The notes under the pieces were generated by a model, which did no database searches, was not told where the DNA came from, and worked only from the letters and a program-made list of their open reading frames with translations. Shown piece after piece: positions 23,368 to 35,504 of a DNA stretch of 64,000 nucleotides. This DNA is from Xylona heveae TC161. Lineage: Eukaryota > Ascomycota > Xylonomycetes > Xylonales > Xylonaceae. Made by a program: the position numbers and the translations under genes. The stretch covers positions 434,001 through 498,000 of the forward strand of contig NW_017264198.1 of the NCBI RefSeq assembly GCF_001619985.1, in the 5' to 3' direction. Positions within the stretch are counted from its first letter, which is position 1; each line of letters starts with the position of its first letter.

Positions 23368-24256
23368 ATGGAGCAAACCAGGGCGCTCAACGCGCTCGAG
23401 CCTTTTGTCTTGCTTTCCAAGACTGCATCCTCTCCGCGCGCAGCTACAGACCTCATCACTCAGGCTACTTCTGCTGCTAATACTTACGTCTTTGCGGAGC
23501 TACTGGAGAGCCCAAACATCCAGGCTCTCCGCAATGCCTCGCCGGAATACTCTCGCTACCTGACACTATTGGAGATATTTGCATGGGGTACATGGTCAGA
23601 TTATAGCTGTAAGCTCCTATACTTATCCATCGCTGTTCCTTGGGTCTAGCTTCCCGCGTGATCTAACAGCAACTGCTTCTTTAGCTACCCCAGGCCTTCC
23701 AGAGCTTTCCGAACCTCAAGCACACAAGCTACGGCAACTTTCCCTTCTTCCGCTCTCTGCCTCGCATTCGACTCTTACATATGCTCATCTGCAAGATGCC
23801 CTTTCGCTCCCGACCGTCCGAGCGCTAGAAGACCTGATCATCAGTGCTGTTTATGCCGGGCTGCTCCACTGCAAGCTTGACACAATGTCACGGCGTGTTG
23901 ATGTATCATCCGTGGCTCCTTTGCGGGACTTGCGACCAAAAAATGTGCCTGCAATGATAGACGTCTTGGACGACTGGGACAGTCGATGCGTTAATGTGCT
24001 GGCAGACATTGAAAGCCAAATACGGGACGTTCGACAGCGAACTGCTGATCGGAGACGGAGAGAGCAGACCATCGAGAATATGCTTGACAGAACTGCCATG
24101 CAAGACAAAGGTGGAAAGCGGGCCGCTGTGGAAGATGGGGAAAAGGGGGATGGCCTCAATAATGACCAAATGGATTTGGATGATCAATTCGTCCGCATGC
24201 CTAGGAGTGCTAAGAGAGGCGGACATTTTTACGGGCCAGGCCGAAGATTGGGATGA
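23368..24256 (+). CDS. csnG: COP9 signalosome subunit 7 (CsnG), PCI domain
   Basis: Two exons (23368-23608, 23685-24256) encode 270 residues. The N-terminal helical region (MEQTRALNALEPFVLLSK) and the PCI-type region (KLRQLSLLPLSA, TYAHLQDALSLPTVRALEDL, IISAVYAGLLHCKLD) match COP9 subunit 7. A coiled-coil-like segment (about 195-225, Arg-rich) and a basic Gly/Arg tail follow. The COP9 signalosome removes Nedd8 from cullins, and in aspergilli it controls sexual development and secondary metabolism. The 76-nt intron is placed by phase and conservation of the PGLPELS junction. Other PCI proteins (eIF3m, proteasome lid) are less likely given the VYAGLLHCKLD segment. Confidence 0.87.
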
Positions 24257-24644
24257 ACTTTCGTGGTCCTAGGGAAACGATTTCAGCAAAACATGAATTT
24301 CGCTGCATATTCATTGATGGGTTGCTACGGGTGTTTGGGGACAGCAACTTGATGTCGTAAACATCTCACCCGTCATACATAACGTCTTCGCATTCAAAGG
24401 AGTTCATGGGTTAAATTCCTCGTATCATATTATCGAAAATCGCTCATCAATGCTATTCAATACCCCAAAACGCTGCAAATATTCAAGAAGATTTGCTAAT
24501 TTTAGGTGCTCATTGTCCAAGAGCGTGCTCCCAAAAACAAGACCAAACGCCTTTCTCGACCCGTAAAAGTTGAGTGCGATTTGAAATTTCAACAAAACGC
24601 CCTCCAATTCATTATTTGATCATTACAGCGTAATACGTTTGAGG
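24257..24644. other. Intergenic between convergent csn7 and gcn5
   Basis: About 390 bases of shared 3' region with no coding or structural signal. Confidence 0.5.
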
Positions 24645-26138
<1,494 letters not shown>

Positions 26139-26550
26139 GATATTCGATCTGTAAAATGATTAAAAATGCCAGGTCCTGGGTTTCAAAGCTGGACTGTACG
26201 GGGTAAATGCGGAGGGAGATGCAGTATGATGAACGTTGCACGGAGGCGTAGATCCCGAGCCTCGGAGTTAACTAGAGCGTTCTTGTTTGTCGCTTAGACT
26301 TCCATTTTCGGGATGTTCCTTTGCCTAGCGCGCTGTACCTACGGCACGCGGGGAAGGCCACATACACCTCATAACACGCTCTCGTAATTGGACAAGTAGA
26401 CGTAAACCGACCTCCGCGTGTCCTTGAGTCCTGGAGTCAGAAGGCTCTCCTAATCACGACAATTGCTTCAATCACATTCATTTGAGCATATCCTCACTTC
26501 AACACGATCATAATTTACTCTTCGGGCGGCCTTTTTTGCTCGTGACGTCC
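26139..26550. promoter_or_regulatory. Shared divergent promoter region of gcn5 and ost5
   Basis: Only 412 bases separate the two start codons, so both promoters must lie here or overlap. No specific binding site is claimed. Confidence 0.45.
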
Positions 26551-26951
26551 ATGTCTTCATCTCTGCGGGAAGTCTGGGAGGGAGCTTCAAGCAACCCATT
26601 TCAACCAACTGTGGGCAAAAACAGTCAATTCGTGGTTGGTTTCAGCTTGCTCTTGACAGGCACGACTTTTCTCAATGGGACTTTACTAAGAGTTCCGAGC
26701 TAACTCAAACACAGGTCTGATACTGGCTGGTTTGTTCGGCCTAAGTTGGTCTCCCTATATCGCAATTCCTTTCATCTCACTGACGTTGCTTAGACCGTTC
26801 CCTCACATCTCTGCCTCTCCTTGGAATACCTGCATCGCTCGCATTCGGGTATGTCTCTTAACTCTCATGTGGTCTAAATTCTCTCGTTGACTGTGGTTTT
26901 AATAGCTTCGGCGCCGTGTACATGATTTGCGCGGTGGGGGTTTATGTTTGA
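26551..26951 (+). CDS. ost5: Oligosaccharyltransferase subunit OST5 (TMEM258 family)
   Basis: A small gene found by reassembling four exons (26551-26659, 26715-26744, 26794-26848, 26906-26951). It encodes 79 residues starting MSSSLREVWEGASSNPFQPT and ending CAVGVYV. Two hydrophobic helices (about 27-46 and 52-78) and the GVYV terminus are features of Ost5/TMEM258, a small ER-membrane subunit of oligosaccharyltransferase that supports N-glycosylation. Intron 1 (26660-26714, 55 nt) begins with GC rather than GT. No GT donor gives an open frame that keeps the conserved SLLLTGLILAGLFGL segment. Introns 2 and 3 are ordinary. All phases join correctly to a TGA. Confidence 0.9.
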
Positions 26952-27210
26952 AAGCGTCCATTCACCAACTCGGCCAGATACCTCATCTACTTGTCATACA
27001 TCTTAGAGACTTGTATTTGTATCAAGTGTATTATTCTCATCGTCATAATTTCAAATATTGAGAACGGGGCTCTTTGTTTTTAAGGAGGGGTTTGAGTTCA
27101 GAGATCTTACGTTTACATATTACGCAAACCAAGATCGAGATAAACCCCTGAAATCGACCAGTCTGAAGGCACCTGCTCTATTTGAACAAGGGTCTTTTTC
27201 GTGGGCAGCT

Positions 27211-28320
27211 ATGATGACCTCGTCCGACAATTCATCAGCTCCAAGCTTCTATGCCATCTCGAGTTCTGCTCGCCAGCTCTTCCTCCTTCTCAGATGTATA
27301 AGTTTTGCTCCCAAGGCGCAAGTCCAAATCACAAAGGAGGGAATTCGGCTCTCTGCTGAAGACTCACGTGTAATGCAAGGTAAGTGTAAAAATCGCCAGG
27401 GTAGTTATGATGCAAAATGTCTGATGAAACCAGGGCTTGCTTTCCTCGATAAGAGCCTTTTCTCAACGTATAATTATATTCCCCCTCGAAAATCTTCGCA
27501 TCAAGCAACGAATGATGCTGGTGATGATTTAGAAAGCGATGACGACGAACTTGACCTTCCGCCATTCCAAATTTCTCTCCCGGCTCTCCTTGAGACTCTA
27601 CAGATTTTCGGTTTCTCGGAGACCAAGGATCGATGGTCGTCAAGAGACTCGCCTTATGCAGGTGGCATGAATGGCGCATTTCCCCGCGCTGGCTCTGCCG
27701 CGGCTTTTGACACGCGCGTCCTTGGGATGACAGGCGTTTGCCGTCTCAGCTACAGTGGCATTGGGGAGCCATTATGCATCATTTTAGAGGAGTCGGGGGT
27801 TACCACAACATGCAAACTCGTAACCTATTCGCCAGAAGCTCCTGAAGAAATACCATTGCGGAGAGACAGACTTGCCCAGAAAATAATCATGAGATCCTCA
27901 TGGCTCCATGATGCGATTAATGAATTGTCATCGACTTCTCCAACTCGTCTGACAATAACAGCATCGCCAACTGCCCCATATTTCATGCTTTCTTCAAGTG
28001 GACCTCTGGGTTCTGCCACTGTGGAATTCTCAAAAGATCCCAAATTATTGGAGACTTTCCAAGTCAACCGCCGCTCAGTCAATACGTATAAGTATTCGTT
28101 GATTAGAGCTACTACTAAAGCCATGGCAATCGCGAGCAAAGTGAGCATCCGATGCGACGAGCAAGGTGTGCTCAGTCTTCAATTTATGATTGAAGTAGAA
28201 GGGGGTGGTGTGAGCTTCGTTGATTTCAGGTTTGTTCCTTTTCTCCCGGAAGAAGCTGATGAGGAGGCTCCGGATGACGAGGGCGGAGAGGAATCTGAAG
28301 AGTATGACGAAGACGAATGA
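27211..28320 (+). CDS. rad1: DNA damage checkpoint clamp subunit Rad1 (9-1-1 complex)
   Basis: Two exons (27211-27379, 27434-28320) encode 351 residues. The first of two adjacent ATG codons is used, and sequence upstream in frame has no ATG. The PCNA-like fold is recognisable: FLLLRCISFAPKAQVQIT, IRLSAEDSRVMQG, LPPFQISLPALLETLQIFG, CIILEESGVTTTCKL, and near the end VNTYKYSLIRATTKAM followed by VSIRCDEQGVLSLQFMIE. This matches Rad1 (yeast Rad17), which with Rad9 and Hus1 forms the clamp loaded at DNA damage to activate ATR signalling, the pathway in which the window's CHK1 acts. The tail is acidic. The 54-nt intron is a multiple of three without a stop. It lies 259 bases downstream of ost5 on the same strand. 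Confidence 0.92.
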   Translation: MMTSSDNSSAPSFYAISSSARQLFLLLRCISFAPKAQVQITKEGIRLSAEDSRVMQGKCKNRQGSYDAKCLMKPGLAFLDKSLFSTYNYIPPRKSSHQATNDAGDDLESDDDELDLPPFQISLPALLETLQIFGFSETKDRWSSRDSPYAGGMNGAFPRAGSAAAFDTRVLGMTGVCRLSYSGIGEPLCIILEESGVTTTCKLVTYSPEAPEEIPLRRDRLAQKIIMRSSWLHDAINELSSTSPTRLTITASPTAPYFMLSSSGPLGSATVEFSKDPKLLETFQVNRRSVNTYKYSLIRATTKAMAIASKVSIRCDEQGVLSLQFMIEVEGGGVSFVDFRFVPFLPEEADEEAPDDEGGEESEEYDEDE

Positions 28321-29051
28321 GACCGTTTCCTTTCTGATTAATTCCTTTTAGTAGTTGGAACCAGAAATTGTACTATTTCAGACACCATAGCTCTGTTACT
28401 TGTATTGGTAGATTCGCGAGCCTCTTATCGAGCTTGAGCCGAATATTCCTCCGGACAGGATCAGACTTGAATATAATGTTTGACGAATTGAATATATCTG
28501 ATTTTACTTTATATCGGTGAAAGATGGTGGAAGAATTGCGGCTCTTTAAGCATCGTTGCAAAATACTGTATAGAAGGCAATATTTATGAAGTTTAATAAA
28601 TTACGTATCAATGGCAAGTGGAGAGAGCTCAGCGATGTAATTTGCCGCGGTCGGAAGTGATCGTGCGAGTGGAAGATGAGGCATTCTGCCAAGATTCCGT
28701 GGAATATAGACACGATACCACAACACTGTGCACCGATCTCCCAGAGGGGGGAAAAAACCGACAAGCTTGCAGCAATTGCCTTCATTCTCATCCAACTATT
28801 GTGAGCGCTCAATTTCAATAAAGATTACATCCTTAACAAGAATCAGACTTGGAAATGATAGGGTTTGCTGCTAATTTTCCGTATCCGGCGACGAGCTCGG
28901 ATGAGCCACTGCCAAGTATATATCCGAACGCATGTACTGTTGGTACTCATTCAGGTTTTGGATCACCACGTGCTTAATTCCAAGGTCATTTCCACCTTCC
29001 ATTTTACATTTTCACTGGCAATAAATCGGCTTCGGGCTATTCATTATCAAT
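28321..29051. other. Intergenic between rad1 and the zinc-ribbon gene
   Basis: About 730 AT-rich bases. Open frames on the minus strand between 28546 and 28818 resemble nothing known. No supported feature. Confidence 0.45.
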
Positions 29052-29861
29052 ATGTTTTTCTGCATCACATTTGGAACACAGGGTGAGGTCTTATTAATGC
29101 ATAAGATGGCGAGATAGTCTGGGCTAACAAGCTCGGCAGAGTTCAAATCTCCTTTAAAGGGCTATGAACACATAACAGTGAGCAATGCAAAACATTCACT
29201 CTACAAATACGGCGCGTGGCTAATATGATATTGTTCTTAGACCAGATGTCTAAATTGTATGTTCTTCTCAATTTTACGCGCTCAAAATTCGACTTTGATG
29301 TGGCGTTACTGACCGATGACCAGGTAACAACTGGCGTGGTAAGCTCTTTATATTCAACCCTTCAAGTTTCAGGCCCGTTTTTCTGACAACATATAGCTTA
29401 TTGTATCAAGGATTGGTGGGTATCAAGTTCCGTCTGTTGATGCAGACCTTTTCATCTGACCGAGAAAATAACCCTTCTACAGGGAATGGATTACAATTTG
29501 CTTCATTGTAAGTGCGGCAACGTCGCCTTTCTCATATGTGATATTGGACAAAAGGTTAACAATGAGTTAAGCCGATTCTGCCGCTATCTTTCCACCCATA
29601 TAAGGTAGAATCTATGTAATTTTTCTTGCCGTTCAAAATGTGCAGGCGCTTATTGTTTTGCAGGAAGTCGAATGTCAAATCTGCCACTTCAGGCAAGATC
29701 TTCGGTACGAGACATATTGAGTAGGTCTTATTTTCAGGCCCTTGTTAACTTCAAAATGCAGAGATCGGCCTGATATAGAAGCTCAGCGACAGCAGGGCCC
29801 CGGTCAAATACAGATGACTCCTCAGGCTCCGCCAGCTCCGAATATGCCTCAGTATAAATGA
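29052..29861 (+). CDS. Small zinc-ribbon protein (zinc_ribbon_15-like), nine exons
   Basis: Nine exons (29052-29082, 29140-29177, 29241-29256, 29324-29338, 29397-29415, 29483-29507, 29572-29604, 29664-29704, 29762-29861) join in phase to 105 residues. The protein begins MFFCITFGTQ. It then has the first knuckle CLNC with NNWRAYCIKDWEW, a hydrophobic ITICFIPILPLSFHPYKEV, the second knuckle CQIC with HFRQDLRDRPD, and a Gln/Pro-rich tail ending MPQYK. The pair of CxxC knuckles around a short hydrophobic FIP segment is characteristic of small fungal zinc-ribbon proteins of unknown function. The eight introns are 57-67 nt. Most have strong GTAAGT/GTGAGC/GTATGT-like donors and CTAAC/CTGAC branch sites. 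The function is unknown; it may be membrane-associated. The exon model is inferred but internally consistent at every junction. Confidence 0.85.
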
Positions 29862-31580
29862 TTGATATCCAACAATTTTGAACAACTACATTATTTAATT
29901 TCAGGGATTTTGGTTCTTCATGCCTTCCTCGTGTAATATAGAATTTGTTTGAGCATGTGCGAGCGTGTGGCACAATTTGTTTTGTGGGTATTACTCGTTC
30001 AGCTATTTAATTATTTTCTTTTATTTCACAACGTATTTAAAATATATGAGCAAATTTGCGTATCGAAAGGCCGATTCACATTGAATCTCATACTTTTTTA
30101 CTGTCTGTGTTATAGAGTTAGTTGTTAATGATGATCGCTGATAGACAGGGCTGCAGCGTTGGCGCTGTTGAATTTACTCTGGAACTGTATCGATTCACTG
30201 TCGTCAGGGTGCACCTTGTCAATGAGGTTTCTCAAACGTCTCCATACCCGAGACCAGTCAAACTTCGTGCGGCTTGGCAGCAAACTGCTTGCGGGAAGAA
30301 TCGGTAAGCTAGGGCGCCAAAGCCACCATATTTTAGCCGCGGAATATTTCTCCGGATAAACAACACAACTTCAATTTGCAGGGACTGAAAACCTGTCTAC
30401 TTCTAAGTAGGCACAAATGGCCGCGCTTTCTCACATGCTGGCGCGAGGTATGGAGCGGTTTCGCGCTGGCTGTAGATAGGTTCTGGAACCGTGGGCGAAA
30501 TAGTCCGACACTTGGCATTGATGAACATAGGCATCAGGATGCATCCTTACAGATTTCCACGCGAATATCAACCAAACGTAACCCCATAGCGTCTCTTGCC
30601 ATCACTGTATTGTTATTGACTCTCTGTTGGTAAGATACGATCTCGAACTGGCAAACCCATCGATCCACCAACGAATTCAGATGTGACGAACTGACTTAGC
30701 AGAGGAGATGGCGTTACCAGAAAAATCATATCTCCGAAGTCTAACTTGTTTCGCTTCCTGATTTGCGAGGTGGGCGCTATGATGAAATTATTCGATGGAA
30801 TCTGCTAAATCGGCCGTCAGATAAACTTTCTCGTGCCGATTGCTCACTATGGAGTAACTTAAGGCCAACCTAGCTAAGTTAACGTGTGGGGCTCAATTGG
30901 ACATGTGCGTCAACACGTCCGACCCACGAATTTCAATACCAAAGCAGCATGAGCAATCCAACATCCACTTTTTTTTTTCCGCAGCACACTATGCCAATCA
31001 ATGCTGTGGTATTGCTGAACCTAACACATGGCTGTAAAATGATACCGTACCGTTACACTTGTGCACATACCGTATGTCGGGGTTTATCAAACATTCGGCT
31101 GCATGCACTAGGGTTCCTTTCATTTAGCAAACCCTGGATAGGTGAAGGACTGGGGTCAGAGATAAGCAAAATGTCAACTCTGAAGGTCACCGATTGCGGA
31201 TCATTGCCAATCGTCCAATCCTAACCACCGGTGTTTATCAATTGCAAATTTTCGACTTGCTCCTCGCTGCCCTCCACACTCTGCGTAACTGCTGAACTCG
31301 GCCAGTTACGTGCCCCAGGCTCCACTCCGATAGCTCCATGTCATGCATTGACTCTAGGATGCTCCGATATCAGCAGCAAGGTGATTCGTACCCCACATTC
31401 AGGATGTTCGCTCCGTTGGTGCATTTGAATGTCCGGGTCTCCTGCATCTATTGCTACCCAGAATTTTCAAACCCGCCTTTGAAATTTCTCGTTGAAAACA
31501 GCCCCCTGCCTTGCACTTCAGTGATCCACGAGAGATTGTTCTGTTGACATCTTGCGCTCTGTGGACTGTCATTTACAAGC
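29862..31580. other. Intergenic, AT-rich, upstream of dur3
   Basis: About 1.7 kb. A possible spliced open frame lies at 30157-30303 plus 30382-30410, with a good GTAAGC donor and TTTGCAG acceptor, but it resembles no family and has no clear start, so it is not called. The last 500 bases are the dur3 promoter with several GATA motifs. Confidence 0.4.
31084..31333 (+). promoter_or_regulatory. Cluster of HGATAR (AreA-type GATA) motifs upstream of dur3
   Basis: Four matches to HGATAR on either strand: TTATCA at 31084-31089 and 31235-31240, AGATAA at 31160-31165, and CGATAG at 31328-31333. They lie 250-500 bases upstream of the urea transporter start. AreA-type GATA factors activate nitrogen-scavenging genes, so nitrogen regulation is plausible. 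One or two matches are expected by chance in this length, so this is suggestive only. Confidence 0.35.
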
Positions 31581-34020
31581 ATGTTCTCAAGGAGTCCACC
31601 GCTTAGCCAGGGGACTGGATATGGTGTGGTCATTGGTCTGGGCATTTTGTTTGCCTTTGGTATGGTCTTGACCACATGGGTACTCCGCAGGTAATCAAGA
31701 TGGCGTTTCTCTGCAAAATCTCAGTTGCTTACTGACGACACAGGTACCAGAATGAGGTGCAGACCAGTGAAATGTTCAGCACAGCGGGGCGCACAGTCAA
31801 ATCGGGTCTTGTTGCTTCTGCCGTAGTTTCTTCATGGACCTGGGCAGCGACGCTGCTACAATCGTCAGCTGTGGCTTACGAATATGGCGTTTCAGGTCCT
31901 TTCTGGGTTGGTATTATTTTCGTACAACACCATATTTGCTATCTAACTTGACGTAGTATGCTTCTGGAGCGACGGTCCAAGTTATTCTATTCGCTACACT
32001 CGCCATTGAGCTCAAAAGAAAAGCACCAAACGCGCACACGTTCTTGGAGGTTATTCGGGCGCGATATGGTGCTATCACCCATGGAGTTTTCATTGTTTTT
32101 GGTCTCATGACCAATATTTTGGTGACTGCCATGCTCCTCACCGGTGGCTCTGCCGTTGTCACGTCATTGACGGGCATGCATACTGTTGCAGCATGCTTTT
32201 TGCTTCCGTAAGTGTCCTGGACACTGTCTCGCGTACAAAAGAATATTCTGACCCTCGATCAAATAGTGTTGGTGTGGTAGCCTATACACTTTTTGGTGGA
32301 ATCAAGGCAACTTTTTTGACAGACTACGTGCATACCGTCGTCATTTTGATCATCATTTTCATCTTTGCATTTACCGCTTATTCAAGCAACGAGGTCCTAG
32401 GCAGCCCTGGTAGAGTATACGATCTGCTTGTGCAGGCAGCAAAGGCCCACCCCGTTGCCGGAAATGCCGGTGGAAGCTATCTCACAATGCGGTCCAAAGA
32501 GGGAGGTATATTCTTCGTCATCAATATCGTTGGCAATTTCGGAACTGTCTTCTTAGATAACGGGTAAGTATATCTAATTGTTATTCTGTTGATTTGGTAT
32601 TCTGCCCTGAGACTAACAATAGAACAGATACTACAACAAAGCTATCGCGGCCTCACCGATCCATGCGCTTCCCGGATATATTATGGGCGGCCTGAGCTGG
32701 TTTGCTATCCCTTGGCTTTGTGCGACCACTATGGGCCTTGCAGCTCTCGCGATGGAGACAAATCCAGCATTCCCTACATATCCCAACAGAATGCCTGCTG
32801 CAGACGTGAGTAATCGCATTCATATTTGTACATATTACTGACTTTTAAAGGTTTCGGCTGGCTTGGTACTCCCAGATGCTGCTGTTGCCCTCATGGGCAA
32901 AGGCGGCGCTGCTTGCACCCTGTTGCTGATATTCATGGCTGTCACCTCGGCCATGTCCGCTGAATTGATCGCAACATCTTCGATTTTCACTTACGATATT
33001 TATCAAACATATATCAACCCTCAAGCAAGTGGACGAAGGCTCATTTATATTTCCCATTGCTGCGTCGTAGGATGGGCGGTCGCAATGGCCGGTTTTGCAA
33101 CCGGGCTGTACTACGTATGTTGAATTGTTACAAAGCAATCCTCAAATTTTGCTGACCAGTTTTAGGCTGGAATCTCTATGGGGTACCTCTATCTTCTCAT
33201 GGGTGTTATAATTTCAGCAGCCGTTCTTCCAGCCACGCTTTCTCTCCTTTCCAGAAAGCAAAACAGAGTCGCCGCCACTGCTAGCCCCATCTTGGGACTT
33301 GCGAGTGCATTGATTGCATGGCTTGTTACTGCGAAAAAGCAGGGCGGTACTTTGACCGTCGCAACAACTGGGGCAAAGTAAGTATTCTCATAATCTTTAC
33401 ACGACATCCCGATTAAGGTGTATGTTTTCTAATATTGATGTTTCGTCAGTAACCCCATGTTGGCCGGAAACGTCGTGGCACTACTCTCACCGCTGATTTA
33501 CATCCCGATCTTGACCCTTGCTTTTGGATTCCAAAATTACGACTACGCAAGCATGAAAGCCATCAGACGTGGTGACGACAGCGATCTTGCCGCTGCCAAG
33601 CACATGGATCCTGAGCTTATTCCTGGAAATGCGCACACCACAACAGCCCAGGATGAGGAAGAGCAAAAGAAATTATTGAAAGCGTCACGGATTGCTCGCA
33701 TCTTAACCGTCTTCATGGCCGTGTCTTTCCTTGTCCTCTGGCCCATGCCCATGTATGGTTCAAAATATATTTTCAGCAAGAAGTTCTTCACCGGCTGGAT
33801 CGTTGTTGGCATCATCTGGCTTTTCTTCTCTTCCTTCTGCGTTGCCTTCTATCCGCTTTGGGAGGGCCGTCACAGCATCAAGCGTACCCTCCGTGGTATT
33901 TTGCGGGACATTTCAGGAAAGGGCAGACCGACATTGGATGGACGAACGGAGTCTATTGAAGACTCACCGGCCGACCAAGGAACGGAGACTCCTGAAGAGA
34001 AATATGTTTCAAAGAAGTGA
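31581..34020 (+). CDS. dur3: Urea active transporter, Dur3 type (sodium:solute symporter family)
   Basis: Eight exons (31581-31690, 31744-31906, 31957-32207, 32267-32563, 32628-32805, 32851-33114, 33166-33377, 33450-34020) encode 681 residues, the usual Dur3 length. The protein is dominated by about 13-15 hydrophobic helices. Conserved stretches include [65 protein letters not shown] and [16 protein letters not shown]. The C-terminal tail is hydrophilic with Lys/Glu. Dur3 proteins are plasma-membrane high-affinity urea/H+ symporters (UreA in Aspergillus) and can also carry polyamines. Introns are 45-72 nt. Donors GTAATC and GTTGGT are weak but required by phase. Confidence 0.93.
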
Positions 34021-35504
34021 TATCCGAAGCCGCCAAGCTCTGCTAAAGCGACTCAAAAAAATAGTTTTGGTATTCGTCTTATCAATAATAAATATTTCAA
34101 TTCCGGCCTTTTCAAAAAGTGATTGATTGCGCTGTCCCGAATACAATTTACGTGCGGAAGTTAAGGCGTCTTCTTATTGAAACCGTTCTTACTATAAAAA
34201 CAAGGATATATGCTTGAGCAACGGCTCTTATTACTCGAAGCGTGTTGCGGTGGAAAACTAACATTCAAAGCAAAGCACTCGAAGTGTGCTGATTTCATAA
34301 GTAATGAGCACCAATGGACAAGCAAAGACTCTTGCGAAAAATGGGAAATTCAAGCTTTTCGCTGTCTTGTTCAATCTGCGACTAGATTTGCAAAGGTATC
34401 ATACATCGTGGCGGAGGCAGCGGCATGTACGGCGATAGGAAGCCGGGTCTTCTACTGCGTCTTGAAAAGGAGGATCGCTGAGGGGCCAAGGTAGAAGTAA
34501 ATGAAATGCTTTGTCTCTGCATATGTTGTCAGATGCGTAGGTATTTATACGCTCTTCAGGGTGACGTACCATGAGTAACAAAGCTGCCAAAGTTTCGGCC
34601 GACGATACAGTGCCATGTAGGTCCTTTCCGCGCATCAAACTATTTTGTGAAACGTTGTTAGGGTGATCCAGTTTGTTGATCTCTCAGACGTTTCCCATAC
34701 CTCCTTTTTGATGTACGTTGCAATCTCCTACTTGCCAGCGCGTCTTAGCAATGAAAATCCTAATCCCTGTGCTATGTTTCGTTCGCAACGCACCTTCTCG
34801 ACAGTGGCTTTCGACATGGCATCAATGGCTACACGTGAAAAGTTAGCCAATAGAGCCCAAACAATGAATTGCCAAGGTAACGAAGCATACCAACTTCTAG
34901 GGCCTCTTGTTGCATATCTTCGCTCTGGAAGCAAGTCAGAGAAACTACCCTTCAAGTTAAGAACGAGTAATTCTGGTTGTATTACCATGTCTGCATACTT
35001 GATTTGTGCTATTGACAAGCTTGTTAGTCGTGTTGCATGCTCATGCGACGGTTTTGTGACTGACCCTCAAGCTTGTCTCTCGTTTCCGTCGCCATATTTG
35101 TGTCTCTTTGTGACTAAATGTAGGAGGTATGATAAATATGTCTGTATCAATGTGAAACGGGGAGGTTGAAGGTTATCAATTCCGACTGCAAGGTTCAGGA
35201 TGTTCTTCGTAAGGGTCCCCTCGGTCGGCGATGCGAAGCACCGTCAGGGCCGAGGCGAGTAGCCACGCCAGCTGAACCAGTGACAGGACGTGACGCTAAG
35301 CTTGCCTAAGTGTCTCAACCGATCACCGTAATATAATCGCGAAAAAATTATTAGACGCGATTCTTCCAAATACTTCTCACTTTTGTTCTTTTTCAACGAA
35401 AATATTTTTCTGCAGGTCTGCACTTAGCAACCTTGGTACCCAACGCCTTTCCTACTGACTTGTTCTTGACAAGTCAGAGGCCACTGGAAATGTGATCATA
35501 TGAA
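34021..35504. other. Intergenic between dur3 and mrd1
   Basis: About 1.5 kb with no recognised gene. A 168-codon forward frame ends at 35169. It could be joined to an upstream ATG at 34571 (MSNKAAKVSADDTVP) by plausible splice sites, but neither the frame nor the minus-strand frame opposite it resembles a known protein. It is recorded as unproven. Confidence 0.4.

Noticed and set aside
29115-29165. tRNA-like GTTCAAATC T-loop sequence
   Set aside because: No acceptor or D-arm pairing; the sequence is exon 2 of the zinc-ribbon gene.
29246-29338. Alternative start MSK for the zinc-ribbon gene at 29246
   Set aside because: Joining this ATG to the next exon gives an immediate stop. The MFF start at 29052 gives correct phase through all exons.
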